From contig NZ_NEVM01000005.1 of assembly GCF_002261225.1 (NCBI RefSeq), positions 2,542,001 to 2,606,000 of the forward strand: a stretch of DNA of 64,000 nucleotides, read 5' to 3'. This document shows positions 1-7,561 of the stretch, one piece after another. Made by a program: the position numbers and the translations under genes. Each line of letters starts with the position of its first letter. Position 1 is the stretch's first letter. The notes under the pieces are model-generated. The model made no database searches. It was not told the DNA's origin and saw only the letters and a program-made list of their open reading frames with translations. The DNA comes from Bordetella genomosp. 10 (GTDB lineage: Bacteria > Pseudomonadota > Gammaproteobacteria > Burkholderiales > Burkholderiaceae_B).

Positions 1-313
1 TTGACAAAATGTGTAAGGCTGGCTGTCAATGGAGCACACACACCTTGTCATAAAAGTGCATAGTGTAGAGGGCGCCTGGACGAAATTCTGCGGGAAAAAC
101 GGGCAATTTCTGCCTTGAATCAAGGATTATGCAACTGCCGGGCAGGCGACACGAAAGCGTCATCATATTTCAAAATGAAACCTTCGTATTTCCAAAGATG
201 ATGCCGGCACCGTCCGCCACGGCTCCTGCGCGCAGCGCGGAACGCGTACACTCCTGTCCAGGATCCGCGCGCGTCGCGGACTGTCCGTTCAACCCACTTT
301 TTCGCCCCTCCCG
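1..313. other. Intergenic region before the first gene
   Basis: No gene is visible in these bases on either strand. The first 130 bases are AT-richer than the rest of the window, as expected of a promoter zone. An inverted repeat TTGACA / TGTCAA lies at 1-6 and 24-29, and a small hairpin (CCTTG-AAT-CAAGG) at 113-125. I could not pair a convincing -35 with a -10 box, so no promoter is called. Confidence 0.4.
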
Positions 314-1357
314 ATGATTCCGGTCGCGCTGCCCGGCGGCAACTTCTATCCGATGCTGGTCGCGTCGCTGATATGTCTTGCCACCTTGCTGACCTGGATC
401 GCCGTCCTCTGTACCACCCCCACGGCGCGCCTGCGGGTGCGCGAGCATCCGCGCAAAAGCCTGGCGGCCATGGGCCTGCTGGCCCTGGTGGGCGCCATTT
501 TCCCCGCCGGCCAGGCGCAGCGCTGGCTGGCGGCGCGCGAAGCCGCCGAAGACCAGGCGCGCCGCACCCTGGTGCTGGACCACGGCGCCGAGCTGGACGG
601 CATCCCCATGCCCGCCAACACCCGCCTGCTGCTGAAGACCCCCGGCCAATTGGCCAGCTTCGAACTGGCCAGCTTCCCCGCCGAGGTAGACCTGGACGGC
701 GCCCGGATCCGGCAATTGCGGCGCTATGTGCGCGGCGACGGCGCAGCGGCCACGGTCATCGGCGCCTCCGCCACCATTGCCCAGGACCAGGACATCGACG
801 GCTGGCGCTGCAGCCACGGCCATTTCGTCGAATTCCGCATGTCCACGGCCGACGGCCGCCTGCATTTCAGCAGTTGCCACCTGGCGGCCGGCAACCAGCT
901 CGACAAGCAAGCCATACCCGCGGGGACCTGGGCCAGCCTGCGGAGCGGCGCCGGCGCGGCGAGCGACCCGCGCCTGGCCGAAGGCTGGCTGCTGCGCACG
1001 GAAGGCAGCGAACCGATACTGGTCCAGGACCTGCCCCTGTTCAAGGCCGAACTGCGCCTGGACCCGCAGCACCGCGTGCGGTCCTTCGAGGGCGCGCTGG
1101 CGCAGCCCTTCACCCTGGGGGCCATGACCTACCCGCCCGGCACGCGGGTGGCGACCGCGGCCCCCTCGCTGCCCGGCGCGATGCCGGGCGACCTGGTCTT
1201 CAGTCCCTCGCGCGGCCGTTCGGCCAAGCGCGAAGGCGGGCAGGACGTCGCCGCCGGCAATTCCGTGCTGCAGGCGCCGGACGGCAAGGTGCGGGCGGTG
1301 CTCGCCAACCGCGCGGCCGGCGTGCTGGACTACGCCTCGATCGGCCTGACCCCTTGA
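314..1357 (+). CDS. Hypothetical membrane protein, two N-terminal TM segments
   Basis: I do not recognise this 347-residue protein. Two hydrophobic segments are visible, about residues 14-33 and 49-66, separated by a short basic loop. A soluble region of roughly 280 residues follows, with repeated hydrophilic, beta-like stretches and no familiar catalytic motif. A conserved unknown with an extracytoplasmic domain is the fair description. It is read toward argJ with a gap of about 150 bp, so it may share control with argJ, but the gap contains a possible -10 (GATAAT at 1438-1443). The ATG at 314 is the first start before TM1. Confidence 0.75.
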   Translation: MIPVALPGGNFYPMLVASLICLATLLTWIAVLCTTPTARLRVREHPRKSLAAMGLLALVGAIFPAGQAQRWLAAREAAEDQARRTLVLDHGAELDGIPMPANTRLLLKTPGQLASFELASFPAEVDLDGARIRQLRRYVRGDGAAATVIGASATIAQDQDIDGWRCSHGHFVEFRMSTADGRLHFSSCHLAAGNQLDKQAIPAGTWASLRSGAGAASDPRLAEGWLLRTEGSEPILVQDLPLFKAELRLDPQHRVRSFEGALAQPFTLGAMTYPPGTRVATAAPSLPGAMPGDLVFSPSRGRSAKREGGQDVAAGNSVLQAPDGKVRAVLANRAAGVLDYASIGLTP

Positions 1358-1504
1358 TGGGGCCCGCGGCGCGCGGATCGATGCGCCGCGCGACACGGCG
1401 GGCGTAGCCCGCGACGATGCCTGTCGCAAAACACTGGGATAATAGACGTTTCCCCTGTGACAGCCGGACCGCCGCGCGCGGCCCGCCAACTCGAGACTAG
1501 CGAC

Positions 1505-2731
1505 ATGGCCGTCAACCTGCAAATCCCCTCGGAATCCGAGATTTTCCCCGTCCCCGGCATTGAAATCGGCGTCGCCGAAGCCGGTATCCGCAAGGCCGGA
1601 CGACGCGATCTGACGGTATTCCGCCTGGCGCCGGGCACCAGCGTGGCGGGCGTGTTCACCCGCAACCGCTTCCGCGCGGCGCCGGTGCAGGTATGCGAAG
1701 CCCATCTCGCGGCGGGCAAGCAGATCGCCGCGCTGGTGATCAACACCGGCAACGCCAACGCCGGCACGGGCGCCGACGGCATGCAGCGCTGCAACGACAC
1801 CTGCGCCGCGCTGGCCCGGCTGCTGGACGTGCAGGCCGACCAGATCCTGCCCTTCTCCACCGGCGTCATCCTGGAGCCGCTGCCGGTCGACCGCTTGGTG
1901 GCCGGACTGCCCGCCGCCATCGCCAACCTGGGCCCGAACAACTGGTTCAGCGCCGCCCACGGCATCATGACCACCGACACGCAGCCCAAGATCGCCTCGG
2001 TGCGCCGCGACATCGGCGGCAAGACCGTCACGTTCACCGGCATCAGCAAGGGCGCCGGCATGATCCGGCCGAACATGGCGACCATGCTGGGCTTCCTGGC
2101 CACGGACGCCGGCATCGCGCCCGAACTGCTGAAGCGGATGGCGCGCGAAATCGCCGACGTGTCCTTCAACCGCATCACGGTCGACGGCGACACGTCCACC
2201 AACGACTCCTTCATCATCATGGCCAGCGGCCAGTCGGGCCTGCGGGTCGACAGCGCCAACGATGCCGCCTATGCCGAGCTGCACCAGGCCCTGTCGGCGG
2301 CCGCCGCCGAACTGGCGCAGAAGATCGTGCGCGACGCCGAAGGCGCCACCAAGTTCATGACCATCCGCGTGGAAGAAGCGGGCACCACCGAGGAAGCCTT
2401 GAAAGTAGCCTACGCCGTGGCCCATTCCCCGCTGGTCAAGACCGCCTTCTACGCCTCCGACCCCAACCTGGGCCGCATCCTGGCGGCGGTAGGCTATGCC
2501 GGCATCGACGACCTCGATACCGCGAAACTGCGCCTGTGGCTGGACGACGTGCTGGTCGCCACGGCGGGCGGCCGCAACCCCGAGTATCGCGAGGAAGACG
2601 GCCAGCGGGTGATGAAGAAAGCCGAGATCCTGGTGCGCATCGCGCTGGGCCGCGGGTCGGTGACGGACACGGTCTATACCTGCGATTTCTCGCACGACTA
2701 CGTCAGCATCAACGCCGATTACCGTTCCTGA
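1505..2731 (+). CDS. argJ: Bifunctional ornithine acetyltransferase / N-acetylglutamate synthase
   Basis: ArgJ moves acetyl from N-acetylornithine to glutamate and can also make N-acetylglutamate from acetyl-CoA, so it serves both the first and fifth steps of cyclic arginine biosynthesis in the cytoplasm. The 408-residue protein has the family's usual length. It carries the autoproteolysis site in [14 protein letters not shown], where the Thr of MATML becomes the N-terminal nucleophile of the beta chain after self-cleavage. The ATG at 1505 is chosen because the family N-terminus begins at MAVNL; an upstream in-frame ATG at 1457 adds only non-conserved residues. The 3' end runs straight into a tandem repeat whose first unit includes the TGA stop. 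Confidence 0.97.
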   Translation: MAVNLQIPSESEIFPVPGIEIGVAEAGIRKAGRRDLTVFRLAPGTSVAGVFTRNRFRAAPVQVCEAHLAAGKQIAALVINTGNANAGTGADGMQRCNDTCAALARLLDVQADQILPFSTGVILEPLPVDRLVAGLPAAIANLGPNNWFSAAHGIMTTDTQPKIASVRRDIGGKTVTFTGISKGAGMIRPNMATMLGFLATDAGIAPELLKRMAREIADVSFNRITVDGDTSTNDSFIIMASGQSGLRVDSANDAAYAELHQALSAAAAELAQKIVRDAEGATKFMTIRVEEAGTTEEALKVAYAVAHSPLVKTAFYASDPNLGRILAAVGYAGIDDLDTAKLRLWLDDVLVATAGGRNPEYREEDGQRVMKKAEILVRIALGRGSVTDTVYTCDFSHDYVSINADYRS

Positions 2732-2806
2732 GCCCGGTTCCCGAATCGCGATTCCTGAATCACGATTCCCGAACCATCGTTCCGAACGACTGTTCCCGAT
2801 CCTGGA
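2724..2806 (+). repeat. Degenerate 13-15 bp tandem repeat across the argJ stop codon
   Basis: About six head-to-tail units with consensus TTCCYGAAYCRCGA start in the last argJ codons and fill the whole space to the next gene. The argJ TGA lies inside unit 1 (TTCCTGAGCCCGG), and a second TGA recurs in unit 3. The units are diverged, so this is an aged repeat. It is one of several in this window that begin on a stop codon. Confidence 0.8.
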
Positions 2807-2813
2807 CATCGAA

Positions 2814-3680
2814 GTGACCATCAACGATTTCACCACGCTGATCTCCCGCGCCGAGCGTGTGCTGGCGCAACTCGAAGCCTATCTGCCGCCGGCCCCGCCG
2901 GAAATCGATTGGTCCGCCCGCGCCTTCCGCTGGCGCCGGCGCGGCTCGCGCGGCTGGCTGGACGCGGTGCGCCACGTCGCCCAAATCGATATGGCCGACT
3001 TGCAGCATATCGAGCGGCAGAAAGACATCATCGACCGCAACACCCGCCATTTCATCGACAAGAAACCGGCCAACAACGTGTTGATGACCGGCGCGCGGGG
3101 AACGGGCAAGAGTTCGCTGGTCAAGGCCATGCTGGCCGCCTACGGCGACCGCGGCCTGCGCCTGATCGAGGTCGACAAATCGGACCTGGGCGACCTGGCC
3201 GACATCGTCGAACTGGTCGGCGCGCGCCCGGAACGCTTCATCGTTTTCTGCGACGACCTGTCCTTCGAGGAAGGCGAGGCGGGCTACAAGGCGCTGAAGT
3301 CGGTGCTGGACGGCTCGGTGTCGGCGTCGGGCGACAACGTGCTGATCTACGCCACGTCCAATCGCCGGCACCTCATGCCCGAGTACATGAGCGAGAACCT
3401 GCAGGCCAGGCACCAGCCCGACGGCGAAATCCATCCCGGCGAAACCGTGGAGGAGAAGATCTCCCTGTCCGAGCGCTTCGGCCTGTGGCTGTCGTTCTAC
3501 CCCTTCCGCCAGGACGACTACCTGGACATCGTCTACCACTGGCTGCGCGAACTCGGCTGCCCCGAGGAGCACGTCGCGCCGTCGCGCACCGAAGCCCTGC
3601 AATGGAGCATCGAGCGCGGCTCGCGCTCGGGGCGCGTGGCGTTCCAGTTCGCGCGCGACTGGGCGGCCCGCCATGCCTGA
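2814..3680 (+). CDS. DUF815-family P-loop ATPase
   Basis: The 288-residue protein has a clear Walker A motif GARGTGKSS at residues 93-101 and a Walker B-like FIVFCDDLSFE at about 142-152, the layout of AAA+-related DUF815 ATPases. The biological role of the family is not established, so no function beyond ATP binding is assigned. A GTG at 2814 is used; the sequence just upstream is the argJ-anchored tandem repeat and offers no strong ribosome binding site. The last 8 bases overlap the mutT fusion gene, so the two are probably translationally coupled. The argJ-ATPase-mutT order is what I would expect in Burkholderiales. Confidence 0.9.
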   Translation: MTINDFTTLISRAERVLAQLEAYLPPAPPEIDWSARAFRWRRRGSRGWLDAVRHVAQIDMADLQHIERQKDIIDRNTRHFIDKKPANNVLMTGARGTGKSSLVKAMLAAYGDRGLRLIEVDKSDLGDLADIVELVGARPERFIVFCDDLSFEEGEAGYKALKSVLDGSVSASGDNVLIYATSNRRHLMPEYMSENLQARHQPDGEIHPGETVEEKISLSERFGLWLSFYPFRQDDYLDIVYHWLRELGCPEEHVAPSRTEALQWSIERGSRSGRVAFQFARDWAARHA

Positions 3681-4668
3681 GAAAACCGTTGCCGAGAACG
3701 TCCTCGACGTCGCCGCCGGACTGATCCTGCGCGCCGATGGCCAACTGCTGCTGGGGCAACGGCCCGAGGGCAAGCCCTGGTCGGGATGGTGGGAGCTGCC
3801 CGGCGGCAAGCTGGAGCCGGGCGAGACCGTGCTGCAGGCCCTGGAGCGCGAGCTGGATGAGGAACTGGGCATCCGCGTCACCGAGGCCACGCGCTGGGTC
3901 ACCTATGTGCACGCCTATCCGCACACCACCGTGCGTCTGGCCTTCTGCCGGGTGACGAAATGGGAAGGCGAGCCGCGCGGACGGGAAAACCAGCGGCTGG
4001 AGTGGGTGGATCCCGCCCGCGCCACGGAGGTCGGCGACGTGCTGCCGGCCACGCTGCCGCCCTTGCGCTGGCTGCAATTGCCCGCGACCTACGGCATCAG
4101 CAATATCGGCCGTCCGGAAGACCTGCCCGCTTTCCTGCAACGCCTGGACGCCGCCCTGACGGGCGGGCTGCGCCTGATGCAATTGCGCGAACCGGGATGG
4201 CCCGAGGGGCCGCAAGCGGCATCGCTGCATGCGGCGCTGCAAGCCGTCTTGCAGCGCTGCCGCGGCGTGGGCGCGCAAGTTCTCGTCAACAGCGCGCATC
4301 CGCGCGCCTGGTGGGGCGAAGCGGACGGCGTGCACCTGCGCGCCGCCGACGCCGCGGCGCTGGCCGGACAGGGCCCCGCCTTGCGCGAGGCGCTGGGACC
4401 GCAAGCCAAGGTGGGCGTATCCACGCATGACCGCGGCCAGGTGACCGTGGCGCGTGAACTGGAGGCGGATTTCATCGTCGCCGGCCCGGTGGCCGAGACC
4501 GCCAGCCATCCCGGCCAGGCCGGCGTGGGTTGGGAGGGTTTCGAGGCCATCATCGCCGATGCCGGCTTACCGGCCTATGCCATCGGCGGCCAGGGCCCGG
4601 ACACGCTGGCGCGGGCGCGAGAGCACGGCGCGCACGGCGTGGCGGCGATACGGGCGGTGTTTCGATAA
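3673..4668 (+). CDS. mutT: Nudix hydrolase (MutT-like) fused to a ThiE-like domain
   Basis: The N-terminal part (about residues 10-135) is a Nudix hydrolase with the full Nudix box GGKLEPGETVLQALERELDEE at 44-64, consistent with an 8-oxo-dGTP diphosphatase that cleanses the nucleotide pool. From about residue 139 a second domain resembles the TIM barrel of thiamine-phosphate synthase. This two-domain form is known in many beta- and gammaproteobacteria and its second domain is not proven to make thiamine phosphate. The protein has 331 residues. The ATG at 3673 lies inside the 3' end of the ATPase gene, so coupled translation is likely. The TAA stop is the first of a series of TAA-containing tandem repeats. 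Confidence 0.92.
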   Translation: MPEKTVAENVLDVAAGLILRADGQLLLGQRPEGKPWSGWWELPGGKLEPGETVLQALERELDEELGIRVTEATRWVTYVHAYPHTTVRLAFCRVTKWEGEPRGRENQRLEWVDPARATEVGDVLPATLPPLRWLQLPATYGISNIGRPEDLPAFLQRLDAALTGGLRLMQLREPGWPEGPQAASLHAALQAVLQRCRGVGAQVLVNSAHPRAWWGEADGVHLRAADAAALAGQGPALREALGPQAKVGVSTHDRGQVTVARELEADFIVAGPVAETASHPGQAGVGWEGFEAIIADAGLPAYAIGGQGPDTLARAREHGAHGVAAIRAVFR

Positions 4669-4739
4669 GGGCCCGAGATAAGGGCCTGAGATAACGGCCC
4701 AAGACAAAGGCCTTCGATAAAGGCCGTTCGATAAAAGCC
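4661..4739 (+). repeat. 13 bp tandem repeat, six units, across the mutT stop codon
   Basis: Six contiguous units of 13, 13, 13, 13, 13 and 14 bp share the core GATAAGGGCC / GATAAAGGCC. The gene's own TAA stop is in unit 1 (4666-4668), and TAA recurs in units 2, 3, 5 and 6. Because 13 is not a multiple of 3, these extra stops fall in different reading frames. Confidence 0.9.
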
Positions 4740-4766
4740 GGCGGACGGGAAGCGGTGGGGCAATGC

Positions 4767-4826
4767 AGCGATCGGCGCAGTAATCGGTGCAGGAATCGGT
4801 GCCATGATCGTTGCAACGACCAATGC
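4767..4826 (+). repeat. 12 bp tandem repeat, about five units
   Basis: Five diverged 12 bp units (AGCGATCGGCGC, AGTAATCGGTGC, AGGAATCGGTGC, then two weaker copies) follow the previous repeat after a short spacer. Read on the plus strand in the frame starting at 4762 they would encode a glycine-zipper-like run (AIGAVIGAGIGAMIVA). There is no start codon or ribosome binding site for it, so it is either a relic of a glycine-zipper gene or a chance result of a 12 bp period. Confidence 0.7.
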
Positions 4827-4831
4827 GGTGA

Positions 4832-4864
4832 CGATGGGGCGATATCGTCGTTATCGCCCCATCG
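4832..4864. terminator. Strong hairpin between the convergent mutT and 69-residue genes
   Basis: A perfect 13 bp stem (CGATGGGGCGATA with TATCGCCCCATCG) encloses a 7-base loop. It lies between two convergent genes and could stop transcription from either side. Neither strand shows a run of T after the stem, so it is not a textbook intrinsic terminator. Confidence 0.5.
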
Positions 4865-4870
4865 CGGAAA

Positions 4871-5080
4871 TCATGCGGCTTCGCACTGGCCGTGGTCGAA
4901 GAACGAGCGGCTGGCCGAAACGCCGGTGGTGATGCCCGTGCTGCCCGTGGTGAGCGCGTCCCGCCCTGCCTGGGTCAGGCGCAGGCGGGTAACGATGATT
5001 TTGGCGCCCGGCCGGGAAACGATTTCCTCCCGGGCGATATAGCGATTGGGGCCGTTCGCTTTCCTGGTTTGCGTGTCCAT
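4871..5080 (-). CDS. Small hypothetical protein, 69 residues
   Basis: I do not recognise this protein. It is hydrophilic and basic in its first half and Ser/Thr/Gly-rich in the second, with no signal peptide or membrane segment. It starts 4 bases after the GAF-protein gene, and its ribosome binding site (GGAGG, 10 bases before the ATG) lies within the last codons of that gene, so the two form a tight operon. A role alongside the GAF protein is an inference from position only. Confidence 0.65.
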   Translation of the reverse strand: MDTQTRKANGPNRYIAREEIVSRPGAKIIVTRLRLTQAGRDALTTGSTGITTGVSASRSFFDHGQCEAA

Positions 5081-5084
5081 GTGA

Positions 5085-5846
5085 TCAATACCTCCGCGTC
5101 ACGTAATCACCGACGGCATCGCCGATAGCGATCAGCATCTGCCTCGATTCAGACTCACTGAATATCTGGGGCGCGCTTGAGTCCAAGTAGAGCACTCCCA
5201 GGACATGCTGTCCACTGCGGTCCAGCACGGGCAAGGCCGCCGCCGAGACGCGTCCCGGTTTGATCTGCGCAGCCTGCGCGGATGTGTAACCCCATTCGGC
5301 GACCAGTTCCGCGCGATGGTCCGCTTCGGTGGCCGCCACGCTTTCCATGATGTAGGGCTCCATGTTCCGCACCGCCTGGCCGGTGATGCCGGTATTGACG
5401 GAGAACGTCCGGCCCGCGCCGCCGCCCTCGCCGTCTCCGACGTAAGGAATGATCTGCTGCAGCTTCTGCGGACTGCCCAGCGGCGGGACGACGCGATGGA
5501 AGGTCGCGCGCAGGTCGACTTCGGTCTCGCTGTTCGACTCGACCAGGAATTTGACGGCCGCATGCGCCACGGTCACCGCGCCGTACAACCCGTCATGCGT
5601 TTCCTCCGGCGCCTCCTGGCGGTCCTGGCGCCGCGCGACCAGAACCTTGAGAAAGGAAAAAAGGCAGACCCACACCACCACGGCCAATGCCAGGTCGGCG
5701 AACAGCCTGTCGTCCGGCGATCGCCAGAAGCGCACCATGGTGAAGGCGGCCGCGCCCACGACGGGGACGGCGCCCAGGACTTCGATAAACCACTTGCGGT
5801 ACCAGATCGGGGGCCGGTCGACGCCCGGTATGGGGTTGATGCGCAC
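5085..5846 (-). CDS. Membrane-anchored GAF-domain protein
   Basis: This 253-residue protein has two predicted membrane segments in the first 80 residues and then a GAF-like domain (about 90-253) with the typical late motif of a beta strand (VLGVLYLDSS) and a closing helix. GAF domains bind small ligands or cofactors, but no kinase, cyclase, phosphodiesterase or DNA-binding output is attached, so what it signals to is unknown. I place the start at the GTG at 5846 because AAGGAGG lies 8 bases upstream; a TTG nine codons earlier has no such site. It is the first gene of a two-gene operon with the 69-residue protein. Confidence 0.8.
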   Translation of the reverse strand: MRINPIPGVDRPPIWYRKWFIEVLGAVPVVGAAAFTMVRFWRSPDDRLFADLALAVVVWVCLFSFLKVLVARRQDRQEAPEETHDGLYGAVTVAHAAVKFLVESNSETEVDLRATFHRVVPPLGSPQKLQQIIPYVGDGEGGGAGRTFSVNTGITGQAVRNMEPYIMESVAATEADHRAELVAEWGYTSAQAAQIKPGRVSAAALPVLDRSGQHVLGVLYLDSSAPQIFSESESRQMLIAIGDAVGDYVTRRY

Positions 5847-5976
5847 GTCACTGTCCTCCTTGCCGCCCGGCAAACGTCATGAGAGCGATTGTCCGCCGCG
5901 CCGCGCCCGCGCGCCATACGCAAAACTACGCGAGACCCTTTTGCCTGTCCGGGCGCCGGCGGCCCGGCCCGCTGCC

Positions 5977-6024
5977 CGCGACCGCAACCGCGACCGCAAC
6001 CGCAACCGCGACCACAACCGCGAG
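5977..6024. repeat. Hexanucleotide tandem repeat, eight units
   Basis: Eight contiguous 6 bp units alternate between CGCGAC and CGCAAC (one CACAAC, final CGCGAG). They lie in the 240 bp gap between the GAF gene start and the efflux outer-membrane gene stop. On the minus strand the tract reads as repeated GG pairs spaced by four bases, which could form a weak two-tier G-quadruplex. Confidence 0.85.
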
Positions 6025-6088
6025 GCAAGGAAACCGCGCGCGGAGCCCGTCGTGCAATGGCCCCGCGATCCCACGGGCCAGGACCTGA

Positions 6089-7561
6089 CTAAGGCTTGTC
6101 GGCCGCCAGCTTGGGCTGGACGTTGCCGTCCCAGCCGCCGCCCAGCGCGGCGGCGAGCTGCACGCTGGCGATCAGGCGGTCGCCCACCAGGCTGATGGCG
6201 CTGCGCTCGGCCGACAGGGCGGTGGTCTGCACGGTGGCGACGCTGAGATAGTCGACCAGGCCCTGCTCGTACTGGTTGCGCGTGTACGCCAGCGACTGCC
6301 GCGCGGCCTCCAGGGCGCGCCGCTGCACCTGCTGCTCGTCGGCCAGCACGCGCAACTGGATCAGGTAGTCCTCCACCTCGCGCAGGGCGCCCAGCACGAT
6401 CTGGCGATAGGCCGCGGCCTGCGCGTCGTAGGCGGCGCGCGCCGAATCGATCTGCGCGTTGCGCAGGCCGCCGTCGAACAGGGTCGCCGCCAGCGCGGGG
6501 CCGATGGACCAGTAGCGCGCCGGCGCCGTCAGCCACTGCGCGAACTCGCCGCTGCGAAAGCCGCCCGAGGCCGACAACGTCAGGTCGGGAAACCAGGCGG
6601 CCACGGCCACGCCGATCTGCGCATTGGCCTGCGCGGTGCGGCGCTCGGCCCCCGCCACGTCGGGACGGCGCTCCAGCAATTGCGAAGGCAGGCCCAGGGG
6701 GATGTCCGGCACCGGCTGCCTGAAGGGCTGCGCCGCCAGCGCGAAGGTGGACGGCGCCACGCCCATCAGCACGGCGATGGCGTGCTCGTACTGGCCGCGC
6801 TGCCATTCCAGGTCGACCAGGCTGGCGCGCGTATTCTCCAACTGCGTCTGCGCCACCGCCACGTCGCCCTTGCCCGCCACGCCGACGTTGAAGCGGTTCT
6901 GCGTCAAGGTCAGGGACCGCTCATAGGCGGCCACGGTTTCCTCCAGCAGGCGCTTCTGCTCGTCGAGTATGCGCAGCTGGAAATAGTCCTGCGCCAGCGT
7001 GCTCTGCGCGCTGAGGCGGGCGCCGGCGAGATCGGCGGCGCTGGCCTGGGCGCTGGCCTGGCTGGCCTCGACGTTGCGGCGGATGGATCCCCACAGGTCG
7101 GCTTCCCAGGTGACCGTTCCCCCCAGCGAAAAGGCATTGCTCACGGACTTGCTGCCGGTGCCGCTGCTGCTGCCGCCGCTGCCGGAACGGGTGACGCCGG
7201 CGTCGACGCCGACGGTCGGAAAGAAGGAAGCGCGCGCGCCGCGCACCAGCGCCTGCGCCTGGCGGTAGTTCGCTTCGGCCTGCACGATGTCCAGGTTGGC
7301 GGCGTTCAGGCGGTCCATCAATCCATCCAGCACGGGATCGCCATAGACGCGCCACCATGCGCTGTCCAGGGCGACGCCGGGCTGCGCCGGCGTCCAGCCG
7401 GGCGCGCCCTGCCGGGCCTCCTTGTACGCGGCGCCGACGTCCAGGGGCGGGCGCTGGTAGTCCGGGCCGACCGCGCAAGCGCCCAGCGCGCCGCACAAGG
7501 CCAGCACCGGCAGCAGGCGCGCGGCGCGCGCGCGGGAAGGAGGAAAGGACAGGCGCATCAT
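6089..7561 (-). CDS. RND efflux outer-membrane lipoprotein (NodT/OprM-type)
   Basis: This 490-residue protein is the outer-membrane channel of the tripartite efflux pump encoded just upstream. It has a lipoprotein signal ending in the lipobox GAC at about residues 26-28, then GPDYQRPP, a typical opening of NodT/OprM channels, and two TolC-like repeats rich in Gln/Ala helices. Two ATGs stand side by side at 7561 and 7558; the first gives a 4-base ATGA overlap with the preceding permease gene. It is the fourth and last gene of the operon, so the pump carries its own channel rather than borrowing a shared TolC. Confidence 0.93.
   Translation of the reverse strand: MMRLSFPPSRARAARLLPVLALCGALGACAVGPDYQRPPLDVGAAYKEARQGAPGWTPAQPGVALDSAWWRVYGDPVLDGLMDRLNAANLDIVQAEANYRQAQALVRGARASFFPTVGVDAGVTRSGSGGSSSGTGSKSVSNAFSLGGTVTWEADLWGSIRRNVEASQASAQASAADLAGARLSAQSTLAQDYFQLRILDEQKRLLEETVAAYERSLTLTQNRFNVGVAGKGDVAVAQTQLENTRASLVDLEWQRGQYEHAIAVLMGVAPSTFALAAQPFRQPVPDIPLGLPSQLLERRPDVAGAERRTAQANAQIGVAVAAWFPDLTLSASGGFRSGEFAQWLTAPARYWSIGPALAATLFDGGLRNAQIDSARAAYDAQAAAYRQIVLGALREVEDYLIQLRVLADEQQVQRRALEAARQSLAYTRNQYEQGLVDYLSVATVQTTALSAERSAISLVGDRLIASVQLAAALGGGWDGNVQPKLAADKP

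Noticed and set aside
1..60. TTGACA at the first bases as a -35 promoter box
   Set aside because: No acceptable -10 is found 16-18 bases downstream; it is part of an inverted repeat instead.
170..2836. An 888-codon open frame on the minus strand opposite argJ
   Set aside because: It is the antisense shadow of argJ and the first gene, with high-GC composition and no family features. ArgJ on the plus strand is unmistakable.
4755..5042. A 95-codon plus-strand frame rich in Cys and Arg
   Set aside because: It is produced by the 12 bp repeat and the antisense of the 69-residue gene; no ribosome binding site.
5977..6024. Coding Arg-rich peptide from the hexamer repeat
   Set aside because: The frame has no start context, and the peptide is only the translation of a simple repeat.
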